From contig NC_049992.1 in the NCBI RefSeq assembly GCF_000003815.2, forward strand, positions 14,986,603-15,050,602: a DNA stretch of 64,000 bases, written 5' to 3'. This document shows, piece by piece, positions 51,301 to 60,658 of the stretch. The notes below the pieces were generated by a model. It did no database searches and was not told the DNA's origin. It saw only the letters and a list, made by a program, of their open reading frames with translations. This stretch comes from Branchiostoma floridae. Taxonomy: Eukaryota > Chordata > Leptocardii > Amphioxiformes > Branchiostomatidae. Each line of letters starts with the position of its first letter. Position 1 is the stretch's first letter. Made by a program: the position numbers and the translations under genes.

Positions 51301-52212
51301 AGTATTTACGATTATTGCAATTGCCTGAATCGAAAACTCATGAACATGGACATGATGTCATGACGAAAAAGCTACTGCTTTGAAACTAGATATATAATGA
51401 TATACGTATATAGTCTTCTCGTCCACTTAGCCCGGAGGAATAAGTCTTTTCTAACGACATTTTGTAGAAAGAAGATACGCCAGGGCCATGTATGACTACA
51501 AACCAAGAGACGATAACGAGTTACGTCTGGAGGCGGGAGATGTGATTGAAGTACTAGAAGGGGAGGCTGGTGATTGGTGCCTGGGTTTCACGGCAGGCAG
51601 GGTGGGGCTCTTCCCGTCAAACTACGTCGTCTTCATCTCTGCTTCAGAAGGTAATAACATGGGAATCTTTTCATTTTTATTGTTGATTGAGGCAGTCTTC
51701 TTAAGTTTATTGTTTTTATTTATGGGCGATGGGCAGATGAGATTGATGATTTTTAGAAAGATTGCCGTTGACAGTTAAGATGCAGCTGTTCAGATTTAAT
51801 TTCACCACACAATTTCTTATATCTTGAATTAGTTAAACCGTAATATCCAACACAAAAATTTGATTCACCTAAAATTTTTCGAACGAACAGCACTAGTCAA
51901 TCCACTGCTGCCGTGACGTCACGTTATGCAGATAGAACACGTGGCTCAGTGAGCAGTGGATCATAAGTTGCAGGAAGTCTATAGCGGTCACCGTCCAATT
52001 TTTGAAAGAATCAATTCTACCAACACAGATGAACTTTCAAGTAAGGTCTTATATCCGATCACATCTTGTCTGTTATACGAATCCATGATACTGCGAAAGT
52101 CAAAGACATTTATATTTTTTGTATGTTGTTTTACACAGTTATTGACATCCACTCGCCGGACGTCTGCTGTCTCTCTGACGGACACTCCGACCATACGAAG
52201 GACGGCGTCTAA
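42318..52212 (+). CDS. Spliced Ig-superfamily transmembrane receptor with cytoplasmic SH3 domain (9 coding exons)
   Basis: Proposed join: 42318-42360, 47641-47994, 48384-48677, 49564-49842, 50268-50489, 51191-51253, 51468-51650, 51957-52040, 52139-52212. This is 1596 nt, 531 residues, with every intron GT-AG and in phase 1. Domains: signal peptide about 1-18; V-like Ig 19-132 without the cysteine pair; Ig 133-230 (C157, W171, C212); I-set Ig 231-323 (C254, W266, C304); helix about 331-358 followed by RRRRKQ; SH3 422-476; polar tail. N-glycosylation motifs lie at N165, N263 and N297. It should act at the plasma membrane, binding a ligand or partner cell outside and proline-rich partners inside; that role is inferred from domains. 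I recognise no named orthologue. Exons 2-5 and 7 are secure, exon 1 and the 21-codon exon 6 are good, and exons 8-9 are tentative. A truncated copy of exon 2 lies at 16254-16436. Confidence 0.82.
44907..44930. repeat. CT/TA microsatellite
   Basis: Simple run of CT followed by TA dinucleotides, with no other feature nearby. Confidence 0.9.
45797..45952. repeat. Highly conserved duplicated block, right copy (in intron 1)
   Basis: Partner of 14506-14660. It lies within intron 1 of the receptor, about 1.7 kb before the first Ig exon, so an intronic regulatory role is possible but unproven. Confidence 0.9.
46055..46740. repeat. Duplicated segment B, third block, right copy
   Basis: Partner of 14725-15330; lies in intron 1 of the receptor gene. 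Confidence 0.7.
47641..47994 (+). CDS. Exon 2: V-like Ig domain without canonical cysteines
   Basis: Acceptor TCTTCTGCAG ends at 47640 and donor GTAAGT starts at 47995; 354 nt, phase 1 at both ends. The V-set frame is visible: a GDTATLP B-strand, core Trp W55 in IIWHK, and the DDEGMY motif (residues 106-111) before the F strand. The B-strand cysteine position is A42 (LPAKY) and the F-strand position is L113 (MYALS), so both disulphide partners are gone. C16 lies within the predicted signal peptide. The reading frame is otherwise intact with normal splice sites, so this is not decay. Confidence 0.9.
48384..48677 (+). CDS. Exon 3: second Ig domain
   Basis: Acceptor TTTATTTCAG ends at 48383 and donor GTGAGT starts at 48678; 294 nt, phase 1 at both ends. 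The domain shows C157 in SLMC, W171 in LYWEK and the closing ADAGLYTC with C212, the full Ig core. N165-I-T is a glycosylation motif. It starts with PPKLEVGP, a common linker and A-strand style of C2/I-type Ig domains. One exon per domain in phase 1 is the usual layout for Ig superfamily ectodomains. Confidence 0.92.
49564..49842 (+). CDS. Exon 4: third, I-set type Ig domain
   Basis: Acceptor TTTTCCAG ends at 49563 and donor GTACGT starts at 49843; 279 nt, phase 1 at both ends. It has the I-set signature: VTFQCVADGNPTPNITW with C254 and W266, SLVLNTVEANDSGTYSC with C304, then the AATNGVG turn. Glycosylation motifs are N263-I-T and N297-D-S. This membrane-proximal domain looks like those of neural adhesion molecules and receptor tyrosine kinases; the resemblance is to the family fold, not to one protein. 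Confidence 0.92.
50268..50489 (+). CDS. Exon 5: transmembrane helix and juxtamembrane tail
   Basis: Acceptor TTTTTGCTCACAG ends at 50267 and donor GTAAAA starts at 50490; 222 nt, phase 1 at both ends. After a short stalk (IQKEITAT) comes a hydrophobic helix of about 28 residues (about 331-358) with small residues GATAGG and two cysteines in LICLCLL. The strongly basic RRRRKQEERKK then gives a type I orientation with the next exons cytoplasmic. FYYDIG supplies paired tyrosines, but the -2 residues do not fit a strict ITIM. Confidence 0.9.
51191..51253 (+). CDS. Exon 6: small cytoplasmic exon (21 codons)
   Basis: A 63-nt interval between ACCACCCAG (ends 51190) and a good donor AAG/GTAAGG (51254). 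It is open only in the phase-1 frame that fits its neighbours, giving DKPEYHPADQNGIDTLRKN. A pyrimidine-rich stretch lies just upstream. It adds one tyrosine (PEY) and no known domain. Because it is a multiple of three and phase 1 at both ends it can be included or skipped without altering the frame, so it could be alternative. Confidence 0.55.
51468..51650 (+). CDS. Exon 7: cytoplasmic SH3 domain
   Basis: Acceptor CATTTTGTAG ends at 51467 and donor GTAATA starts at 51651; 183 nt, phase 1 at both ends. The whole SH3 fold is in one exon: AMYDY (residues 425-429, family ALYDY), DDNELRLEAGDVIEVL (RT loop and strand b), D454-W455, GRVGLFPSNYV (residues 462-472) with P468 and Y471. The binding-surface Tyr, Trp, Pro and Tyr are all present; the second Trp of the usual WW pair is C456. 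SH3 domains bind proline-rich peptides, so this tail should recruit or contact such partners directly. Confidence 0.93.
51957..52040 (+). CDS. Exon 8 (tentative): polar cytoplasmic tail
   Basis: An 84-nt interval from AG at 51955-51956 to a GTAAGG donor at 52041 that keeps phase 1 on both sides. It reads DHKLQEVYSGHRPIFER and then a short polar Asn/Ser/Thr-rich end. The donor is good; the acceptor has a poor pyrimidine tract. Another acceptor at 51979 (TATAG) gives a different frame that leaves in phase 0 and would change the last exon. Confidence 0.4.
52139..52212 (+). CDS. Exon 9: terminal coding exon (frame uncertain)
   Basis: Acceptor TTTTACACAG ends at 52138 after a clear pyrimidine tract. 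Entered in phase 1 it reads IDIHSPDVCCLSDGHS and stops at TAA 52210-52212. Entered in phase 0 it reads a longer basic Ser/Thr-rich end (STRRTSAVSLTDTPTIRRT) and stops at TAG 52238-52240. Phase 1 matches every other intron; phase 0 gives the more tail-like peptide. The exon is likely real, the frame is open. Confidence 0.5.
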
Positions 52213-52384
52213 CTCCTACAGATCTCACATATCCTACTAGAGACACGAGTGATTCCGCTTCTGTTTATATCATATCCTGATGGCACACTCCCTCTTGTCT
52301 CAGAAACACTTTCTTTGTTTTCCAATCGTTCGGGATGATAGATAAACAAAGTAATTTGAATAAGTTGTAACTACTGACGTTTCT

Positions 52385-52390
52385 AATAAA
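52385..52390 (+). promoter_or_regulatory. Polyadenylation signal candidate, proximal
   Basis: AATAAA 173 nt after the phase-1 stop of the receptor gene, within sequence lacking further exons. Confidence 0.45.
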
Positions 52391-52530
52391 AGAACAGTTA
52401 CCACATCCTGCGTCTTGTTTGAATCCTGTTAAAACAATGGTACAACTGCCCAACATATTCTGTTATCCAGTATCCTGTCTAATTAATATTGTAATTAAAA
52501 TTACTTGACAGCCCATAAACATCATTTGCA

Positions 52531-52536
52531 AATAAA
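52531..52536 (+). promoter_or_regulatory. Polyadenylation signal candidate, distal
   Basis: A second AATAAA (GCAAATAAAGATCC), about 320 nt after the stop. Either or both could end the transcript. Confidence 0.4.
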
Positions 52537-52539
52537 GAT

Positions 52540-53400
52540 CCACGACCCTATACATTCCCATGTAATTTGTCTCATTACAATGTTAGTTATAATGGAAATT
52601 ACAAAATTTGTTTCATATATGACATACAATGCTCACTTGTACATTATCAGCACATATCAAAAGTATTAAATCTGTCAGGTACCAATACATCAGTACTGTC
52701 TTCTTTTAATTATACAGGCCTTCAATAGAGACTAGGGCAATACCTATAACCCCATACAACGTTTCATGATAGCATATACAAGCACAAGGTGTAAACATTT
52801 CGAGTTCTCGGCACCTTTGTTGTACCTTTGCAATTACATAGTATAAAATAGATGCATTCAATCATTCACAAACCATTTAGGGAATTTTATATATATTGCT
52901 CCATTTGCCTAACCCCACACATACCCTGTAATAACTTCTCCAATACGTTTTACTAGATACCAAATAACCATGACTTGGTAAGGAAGGTGCAACAAAGCAT
53001 GTATTAGGTATAAAGCGTATACTAGTAATTCCTGTAATCAGATTAATAATATGGCAATGGCTAATCCCTACTTCCGAACTTACCCAGTAAAGTATTGAGG
53101 TTCAAAGTCGGTTATACGCTTGGGTAAGAAAGCCTTTTCCCTGAATAGTGTAGTGCTTAAATTTGTCACAGTGATAGATCCTGGTAATAGCGGTATTGTG
53201 GCGTGCAACAGGCGGGTAGTTTGTGAAGGATGGTGGGGCACCAAGGTCGGAATGAATGGGGGAATTGCACAGAGTGGTGCTCATGTAATCTTGTGATACA
53301 GTGTCGCGAACTTTGCGTTGTTCTCAGAGTTCTTTTGATAAGCCTCTACCTTCGGTGAGTGTCGCAATGAACAAACGCCCCGGTACTTCTCTAAAGGTGG
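52540..53400. other. Downstream flank of the receptor gene, no feature
   Basis: AT-rich non-coding sequence after the two polyadenylation signals. Confidence 0.55.
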
Positions 53401-53401
53401 A

Positions 53402-53612
53402 CTCTCACTGCAGTTGGGACACCGGTGCGGCACTGCGGGGTTCGTAGACGATTCAAGGAATTTCGGAGATAAAGAACGAGTTTTATTCCGTATTGTGTAT
53501 TTTGTTGTCTTACTTTTATGAATTACACAATATCTCAATTATTAAAAAATTGCGAAAATAACAAAACAGTGCCTCAGGCTGTGAACTGAACCCACAGTGC
53601 CGCACCTTAACA
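53402..53612. mobile_element. MITE of the GTGCGGCACTGCGGGG family, copy 2
   Basis: Left terminus ACACCGGTGCGGCACTGCGG and GGTTCGTAGA; right terminus ends CACAGTGCCGCACC. Interior TGTATTTTGTTGTCTTACTT is shared with copy 1. Confidence 0.75.
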
Positions 53613-54293
53613 CTCCTACTTATTTGGAAGATCTTCTTCTTCTTCTTCATAGATCACAAGAAATTCAGCTTGAATTAATCACAATGAGAGGCTGATATAT
53701 ATGTTACGCTATTGATTATTTCCTGATACAACGACTTACATTTAGATTGTATGTGTTATAACCAACATCGATATCGATAAATGCATACGGTATAACTGTA
53801 GATTGATATCCATAGCAAAGTCGAACATTTCATGTTCCATGCAGACTTGAACAAAGTTGTGCATTGGTTCCGAACGAGCGTCATTATCTTCATGACAAAT
53901 GGACCAACCACTGGAACATGACACGTTGCGACGGGGTACTTGACTCAACATTCGTCATCTTACCTTTACTAAGAATCCGCCACAATAGAGGAGCATGGCA
54001 TTAGAAACTTGAAAATGGGACGATAACTCTAATATTCCACCAAACAAAATTGACAATACATCTTAAGGACAGATGGCTACCCTCCTACATGTTTGTCTAA
54101 CGAGAGGCGGTTTCAAAAAAGACTCTACCCACTTTAGTTGTAGGCAGTATATTCTATAGGTTTGATCAAACTGAAATTTTACTCACTTTTCCATAACCAG
54201 ATAAACACAGGGAATCATCTTAACCAAAGCTCATTTGATGTTGGAACGTCGTACGGTTTTACGTCTTTCGATGATTGCAGTTTTGACTTGAAA

Positions 54294-54480
54294 TGGTAAT
54301 GGTAATGGTTTATTTAACCGAAACTCATCGCAGCCAATCGGCTGAATTGCGAGGTTCACAAAGTTTCACACGCTAATTTAAAAGCATATAACAATATACA
54401 AGTGCCTCCAATTTACAATGATACTAAAATTCAGTTAAAACTTACAGATAAAATGGATCGTTAAAAAGACAACAGAAGCA
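54294..54480 (-). mobile_element. Retroelement 3' end with (ATTACC)n tail
   Basis: On the minus strand the sequence ends GGTTAAATAAACC followed by ATTACC repeats, with AATAAA just before the tail. The 5' boundary is arbitrary; no ORF remains. Confidence 0.45.
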
Positions 54481-55289
54481 GAATTATAGATTAAACGGAG
54501 TATAACAATGAGTTAAATCAAACGGCTATGGTATAAAGTAGTAGTAGTTAAACAGAGAACGAATGATTGCTACATGTATTCGCCAACATTGCCGCTCATT
54601 TTCCCTCCTGAACAGCCCTGATTGAGGAGGTTTGTAGAAGATTGGCATCACAGGGCGGTTTTCTATATCTGAGGATCAGGGGTCAATGGGAACTTGGAAT
54701 TCCGAAAACCGCCTGGATACGTTCGGCAATAACTCACCGTGCAATATATAGCGTGACCTTCCTGCGTCTGTTCAATTTCGGTATAAAAATGCCCATGGAT
54801 CATCCGTATTACCCTACCAGTTTTCGGCCATATTTCTTTATGAAAGTACTGCATTTATCTCCCAATTGTGCACCCATGAAATCAATAATCTACAACTGTA
54901 AGATAAGATTAATATCAATAATTGGGCAGAAAATTGGAGCATGCATTGATTACTTCAGTATTCAAATGATTAATCGATACGTTATCATTAAAATGTACAA
55001 ATATATTGGATAGATGAGTGCCTGGATGTCCCTTGCTACATGATTGAACCACGTATATTTTTATAACATGATTGTTGGCAGTAGTCGCGATCATCAATAA
55101 AAACATATTCTCGAAGATTAAATTGGAATCATGGCTCTTAAAAACATTATCAGCATTCAATGTGATAAATTATTGTAAGAATGCTCCCATGATACAGTTA
55201 TCTTTTACCATCTTTCAAAATTACACGTAAGTTATACCCTTCTGAGTCGTTATAAATCTATTAATCTTGTTTCATTTTTAATAGACAGA

Positions 55290-55375
55290 TTTATCTATAT
55301 ATGTATATCTATATCTCTCTCTCTATATATATATATAGAGAGAGAGAGGGGGGGGAGAAAAAAAGAGAGAGAGAG
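55290..55375. repeat. Microsatellite with CT/TA/GA palindrome
   Basis: Runs of CT, then TA, then GA make a near-perfect palindrome at about 55314-55348, followed by G and A runs and more GA repeats. Confidence 0.95.
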
Positions 55376-56280
55376 TTGCTAAAACAACGTTGCAGTCAGC
55401 AATACCTTCATCTAAAACTTGCTGAATTAAAGTAAATGTTTGCATTTCCAAATTGCACAAAAAGTTGCCTTCTTTTTGGTCTACAGTCGTTTGGTGCAGA
55501 TTGCTTGCAATTGTAAACATGAGCTTAATACATATTTTTCACGCGACGGACATGATAGATCGAAACCGAGGCCAATGTGGCAAAAAGACTGCCCATCATA
55601 ATTGGCAGCTCCACCAATAAAAGCATAGCAATTAGGAAATCGACCCATAAGAGAAAGTGAATTGTCACAGCCTTACAAGCTCTAAATGCTTTCTGTTTTC
55701 AACAGTTTTCTAAAGCTTTGCAAACTGAACAGTTTTATTTTCTAGCCAACCACGTTAACAGTGTCTTTCTGTTTCATGAGTAAGTATTTCTGGACCATAG
55801 ACTACCTCATGCCTATTACTACTTCCGATAATAATTACGATCTTTTCCTGGACGTATCCTCGGTTTGAGAGGATCATCAAACAAGACCTCAAGGGAATGG
55901 GAAGTGGGGAATCTAATTACATTTCATGTAACCACATTACATCCAAGGGACGTTTTCACTATATTCAATTTAAACTGTAGGAAACTTTGAAGTGAAATAT
56001 CACATACGCGCATATTTATTGTACAGAATGCTCATACGACTGTACAAATGCATTCAGATGCCCGCAGGTATAGTTAGATATGCCGCAAGGGCCATTTCGC
56101 TGCAAGGAAGATTGAATTTAGAAAACGATTATAGACTTCTGTATCCGGTTATCTTTCAAAGGGATCTTGTCGAAAGTGTAATGTACTGCAGTTAAGTCTG
56201 TGGGGACTAGTACGCTGTAAGTTGGAATGACGTGATTGACTTGTTTGGTGTTTCAAATATTGTACGATTAGTAAAACGGG

Positions 56281-56456
56281 TACTGTAAATGTATTTAAGT
56301 TCGCGGGGATTTAATTTCGCGGTAGCGGGAAAAAGGATTTTTCGCGGTGGATTTAAGTTCGCGGTAACATCATAGACTGCAATCTAATATCATAATAGAA
56401 AAATGTTCGCGGTGATTTTACATTAATCCACCGCGAACATTTCTGCATTTACAGTA
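56281..56456. mobile_element. TA-flanked MITE with CTGTAAAT termini
   Basis: CTGTAAATG (56283-56291) and CATTTACAG (56446-56454) are inverted termini, each bordered by TA, as for Tc1/mariner-type insertion. The interior repeats TTCGCGG and its complement CCGCGAA, so most of it can fold back. Confidence 0.75.
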
Positions 56457-56482
56457 TCTCACTGAGGCTGCGGTACAGGTGG

Positions 56483-56775
56483 TATCTCACTGCACATGGG
56501 GTACCGGTGCGGCACTGCGGGTTTCGTAGATGACTCAACAAATTTCGAAGATAAAGACTTTCTTCTTTCTTCTTGATCGTATGTTTTACTGTCTATCAAG
56601 TCATACATTTACGTATTACGCAAGATCTAAATGATACAAAACCGGCGAAAATAACAAAATATATTTTGTATTTAAGTATTATGCAATATCTAAATCATAA
56701 AAGATCAGCTAAACTAACACAACAGTGCCGCAGTAAACGAACCCCGAAGTGCCGCACCGGTGCCCCAAGTGGGTT
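56483..56775. mobile_element. MITE of the GTGCGGCACTGCGGGG family, copy 3
   Basis: Best-preserved copy: left terminus TACCGGTGCGGCACTGCGGG; right terminus CGAAGTGCCGCACCGGTGCC followed by CCAAGTGGG. The inverted repeats are about 35 bp and the interior is AT-rich, with no ORF of note. Confidence 0.8.
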
Positions 56776-56819
56776 GGGAGCGTCGCTGCGGGCGAGCAAT
56801 TCGAAAAGCTGAGGGAGTT

Positions 56820-56975
56820 CCATCGATTAAAAAGAACTCTTTTACGCTTTGTGTGATTTGTTGTCTTTTTTGCCATATTTTCACGGTGTCATATTCCCAT
56901 TATTATGAAACAAATTTATTGTAACATAAATTCAATCTACAACGCAGATAGGTTAATAAACTGAACTGAACTGAA
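56820..56975 (+). mobile_element. Retroelement 3' end with (ACTGA)n tail
   Basis: AATAAA at 56955-56960 runs into ACTGA repeats. The upstream limit is uncertain and no ORF is visible. Confidence 0.4.
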
Positions 56976-57101
56976 TGTTTCTTTTGACACCGCTGTTCTA
57001 TGTTCGAGGTTGAGAGTATAATTTAGCATCCTTAACAGCATCAGTGAAAACGTACGAAACGTACATCTATGCAATGTTTTAGGTCATGTGTGTGTCAAAG
57101 T

Positions 57102-57227
57102 TACCTGCAGAAACACCTAGGTCCCACCTGACCACAGAGTCAGATGCAGAAGAGTCTGGAACAGTTCAAGGGAGGGGTTCCTCAAAGAGAGCGACAATAC
57201 CCTGCCATGAGTGAGTGAGTGAGTGAG
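57102..57227 (+). mobile_element. 5'-truncated LINE copy with (TGAG)n tail
   Basis: Flanked by 11-bp duplications TGTGTCAAAGT (57091-57101 and 57228-57238). The end reads PCHE-stop and runs into TGAG repeats, like the copy at 15976-16084, so both probably come from one family. Confidence 0.75.
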
Positions 57228-57704
57228 TGTGTCAAAGTGTGTTGCACTTTCATTCTTCCGTCCCATACTTGCTTCCGTGAAGCAATGGTTTTGATCTATT
57301 TACACTAAATCTTTCTTTACCCCATCGGCATTGATTATCGTCAAAACAATTCTATAAATTACATTTCGTTTATGTGGCTTCGGGGCAATGATTCAATGAT
57401 GCACTGTAAAGTGCACATGCCTTGGAAAGTGCACTTATTCAAACAGCAAGGTCACTTCAGAGAACTTCTCGGCTCATAGCACTCAAGGATGGATGGCATC
57501 CTCTTCCAAAATCGACACCATAAACGTTGTAGCAAGAATTGATTCAGAAGTGACAAAACATTGCAGCACAGCCAATAAGACACCCATCCCTGTATTCAAG
57601 AAGTGAACTAGCGTGGTAAAATAAGTGACACCAATGTGGTAGACTGGTATCACTTTCCAAATTGACAAACATACCCATGACTTCAATGATGTCCATTTTA
57701 CAAA

Positions 57705-57840
57705 TATCCAACTAGTTTCACTTCTACAACTATAGTCATGGCTTCCATATAGTGGTAGCACTTTTAGAACTATGCTACTAGTTCCACTTCTACAACTACA
57801 GTCAGGAGTGCTTCGCTAGTGTTATTTCTACAATTAGTCA
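57705..57840. repeat. Diverged tandem repeat of about 65 bp
   Basis: ACTAGTTTCACTTCTACAAC at 57712, ACTAGTTCCACTTCTACAAC at about 57777 and a weaker CTAGTGTTATTTCTACAA at about 57815 indicate two to three decayed units. Confidence 0.6.
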
Positions 57841-57890
57841 TTAAGCTATATAACATATTTTTCCCATTTTTGGTACTTACGGGTCCTGTT

Positions 57891-58170
57891 AGTTAAAGTT
57901 AAAGTCCTTCCCGCGCCTGATGGTGCATAGGGCGGTGCCCATCTCCGTTTCAGTAGCCCTTGGACCACACAACGCAATTACTACAGCAGGGGGCTAGTCC
58001 ACTGGTAGTGGTGTGTGTTCAACTTCCATACTCTTTCCCGAATGCTGAGTGCTAAGCAGAGAAAACAGCATGTACCATTTTTAAAGTCTTTGGTATGACT
58101 CGGCCGGGGATCGAACTCACGACCTACCGCATGCAAGGCGAACACTCTACCCACTCGGCCATTGCACCGG
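57891..58170 (-). mobile_element. tRNA-derived SINE, complete, with target duplications
   Basis: Perfect 14-bp target duplications TTACGGGTCCTGTT lie at 57877-57890 and 58171-58184. On the minus strand the head has an A box TGGCCGAGTGGGTAG (58147-58161), a TGC at the anticodon position and a B box GAGTTCGATCCCC (58106-58118), resembling tRNA-Ala. The tail ends in CTTTAACTTTAA. It is 280 bp and intact enough to have moved fairly recently. Confidence 0.92.
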
Positions 58171-58670
58171 TTACGGGTCCTGTTGGTCCTGTTTAAATCA
58201 GGAAAAATGAATGAACTCGTTGATGTCATCCATAGAATGTACTTCCTGTAGCCTAAACAAGCTCAGGGTGCCCGCCTGTCTAGTTGCCCCCATTGAAGGT
58301 CCACGTGATGTTACCATGATGGTTAATCAATAACCCTTACTCTCCAAAACTGAGCTCTCCTATCCTCTCGGTGGCGTGTCGAGGGGCCATTAATTATTGT
58401 CAATGAATTGTTACAAACCTTGCTATAGAATTCTTGTCCTGAAAGTTGAATCCGTTATGTTCAAAATACAATTAATGTTAATTGTGCCAAAACAGTAAGA
58501 GACATGTACAAAGCAATGGCACGTACCTCTTTTACGGCAGATAAGACTAAAACATATCGATATAATTTAGCTATCTGGAGTTGCATTACATTACACAAAG
58601 TATGCAGATTTTGCCTTTATCTAAATCATGTGGTCAATGGAGCCCTATTTCAAGTAGAAGTGTTTGTAAT

Positions 58671-58807
58671 CTCCAAGCAGATCCTATACGGTAGCATAAG
58701 TATATCAAAAGCTGTCATAGGAGTGAAGCCGGCCTGGGAGTGTGTTACGCTTCACTCCTCTGACAGCTTTTGATGCTATCTTATGCTACCGTAGGATTTG
58801 CTTGGAG
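58671..58807. repeat. Long hairpin: two 59-nt arms around a 19-nt loop
   Basis: 58671-58729 pairs with 58749-58807 with few mismatches; matching runs include GGTAGCATAAG, TCAAAAGCTGTCA and GGAGTGAAGC. The loop is 58730-58748. It could be a small foldback element or a transcribed hairpin. Confidence 0.9.
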
Positions 58808-58809
58808 GT

Positions 58810-60655
58810 TAGTGTTTTAATGATCAGTAGCACTCAGCGCCTTACTTACTTTTGACATGACTCGAGTACTTCCTACAAATTTGGATAACACATATTGAGC
58901 ATCATTTTGCAAGATCAGAGTAAGATGTAACATCCACTCTCATAATTCCACTAGGTGCCATAATACCAACAAATAAGAGAAAATACGCGAATTTAACATT
59001 ATTCAAAGGGCCATGTGCCAATGAGCATCAGTAATCCTGAGATATACTAGTATATATTTCAGATAATCAAGACAAGACTGTTAAAGACAATCTTACGAAG
59101 GCCTCAATAGAAAATTCTTTGGTGTGGCGAAACTATATTTATGGCACCCGATGGAACTTGATGTTATACAACACGTCAATCTATGGTATACTGTTCCAAG
59201 TGCCTCACAGACTTAAGCACAGGCGTGCCGCGTTTGGTGGTCAGTGTCTTCGGACAAGTGAATAAATCATTTCTTTACTCATGCAGTGGAGGACCAATGC
59301 GTGGAAAGACTTACTCCAGAAATCTTACGTAACTAAGAACTCTCTCCAGAGACAGCCAGGGACTGCAATAGAGAACCTGGGAGCACCTTTGGACCAATGA
59401 ACACTGTGCAGATCGGCGGGACTTACCCCATCCCTTGAGACGACAGATTATGATAATGAAGATGTATGCATACAGTTTTAAATGCATCTAAATTGCTAAC
59501 TAATAGCTAATTGTGTTGCAGATGAGTAAATGAAACACAGGGACTGTGGTAAATGTTTCGTTCATGACACCACTAGAAAGTGCAACAAACATTCCTAAAT
59601 CGAACTCATGTTCAAGACACCTTTAGATAGGGGCTGATTGCTTAGTGATTTGAAAAGATAGCAATGTCGTTTTCTATTCTGTACTGTAGCCGCCACGGCA
59701 ACAGGAAATTAGTGCCTTGCCACCTCTACTTGAACGGCACGTTAAAACCGCTAGATGCCATCAAACAACTGTTCCTGGGCGGAAACATCCCATATCTTCA
59801 CCGTTAGGGCCACGTGCAATCAACACTGTCCCCGGATGGATGTGCCCCCCTTCCTGCTATTTCTTGGAATAACGTAATTTCAATCCATCTTTGTCTGACA
59901 GCGTGCACTTTAGAGAGTGAAAAATTCTAGGGATTAACTCTGAATGGCCAAGACGACATGTAACTGCGTCAGGGTACTTGCACGTAGACACGGGGATTGC
60001 CCCCGTCATTACGTGTGTTTTGTAACTGTTTTCATGTACTTAGGTGAAACTTTGTGACGCCAAGGGACGTGGACACGGGTGCTGCTGCCTCACTAGGGAC
60101 AGACAATCATCGATAACCGTCAAACAATAATTACTTTTGATGGGATCGTGTTTGTCTGGGTAAAATGCTATTTGCATGCTTCAATACAGATGTTAATAGC
60201 AAACTCAATTGGATATCTTAGGCTTTTGAAATCGAGATAGCATCTATAGGATAGAATTATCTCTAAATCTCTTTAGAACATGATCTCCAACGAGTGATCT
60301 TCAAAATATGCTTTGTGGGAAGACTGCAAATTGGAAATAACATGATTACATCAATAACACCTTACATGTGTCATGAAATTCGTACTCTATAAATGATTGA
60401 TCTTCAATTCATCCACCAAAATAATGTAGCTACAGGTTTCTCTTAATAGAGGCTAAATATAGGCCCCTCTGAGACTTGTGAAGTGAGCTGAGATGAGCGA
60501 TCATTTATAGAATATACCATAGGGAAACGAATGTAATCTTGATACCTTTCTCGTTGTCTTTCTAAGCTTATATCTGACGTAGGCTGACGAAGACGTCCAT
60601 AATCTACTAAATGTATCACACCAGAATCATGTAAGTAGTCACTCCAACCAGGCTA
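58810..60655. other. No recognisable feature
   Basis: Short frames only, without motifs. Confidence 0.55.
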
Positions 60656-60658
60656 ATG

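Noticed and set aside
58092-58170. Functional tRNA-Ala gene on the minus strand
   Set aside because: The tRNA-like head is fused to a longer body and LINE-like tail between target duplications, so it is a SINE.
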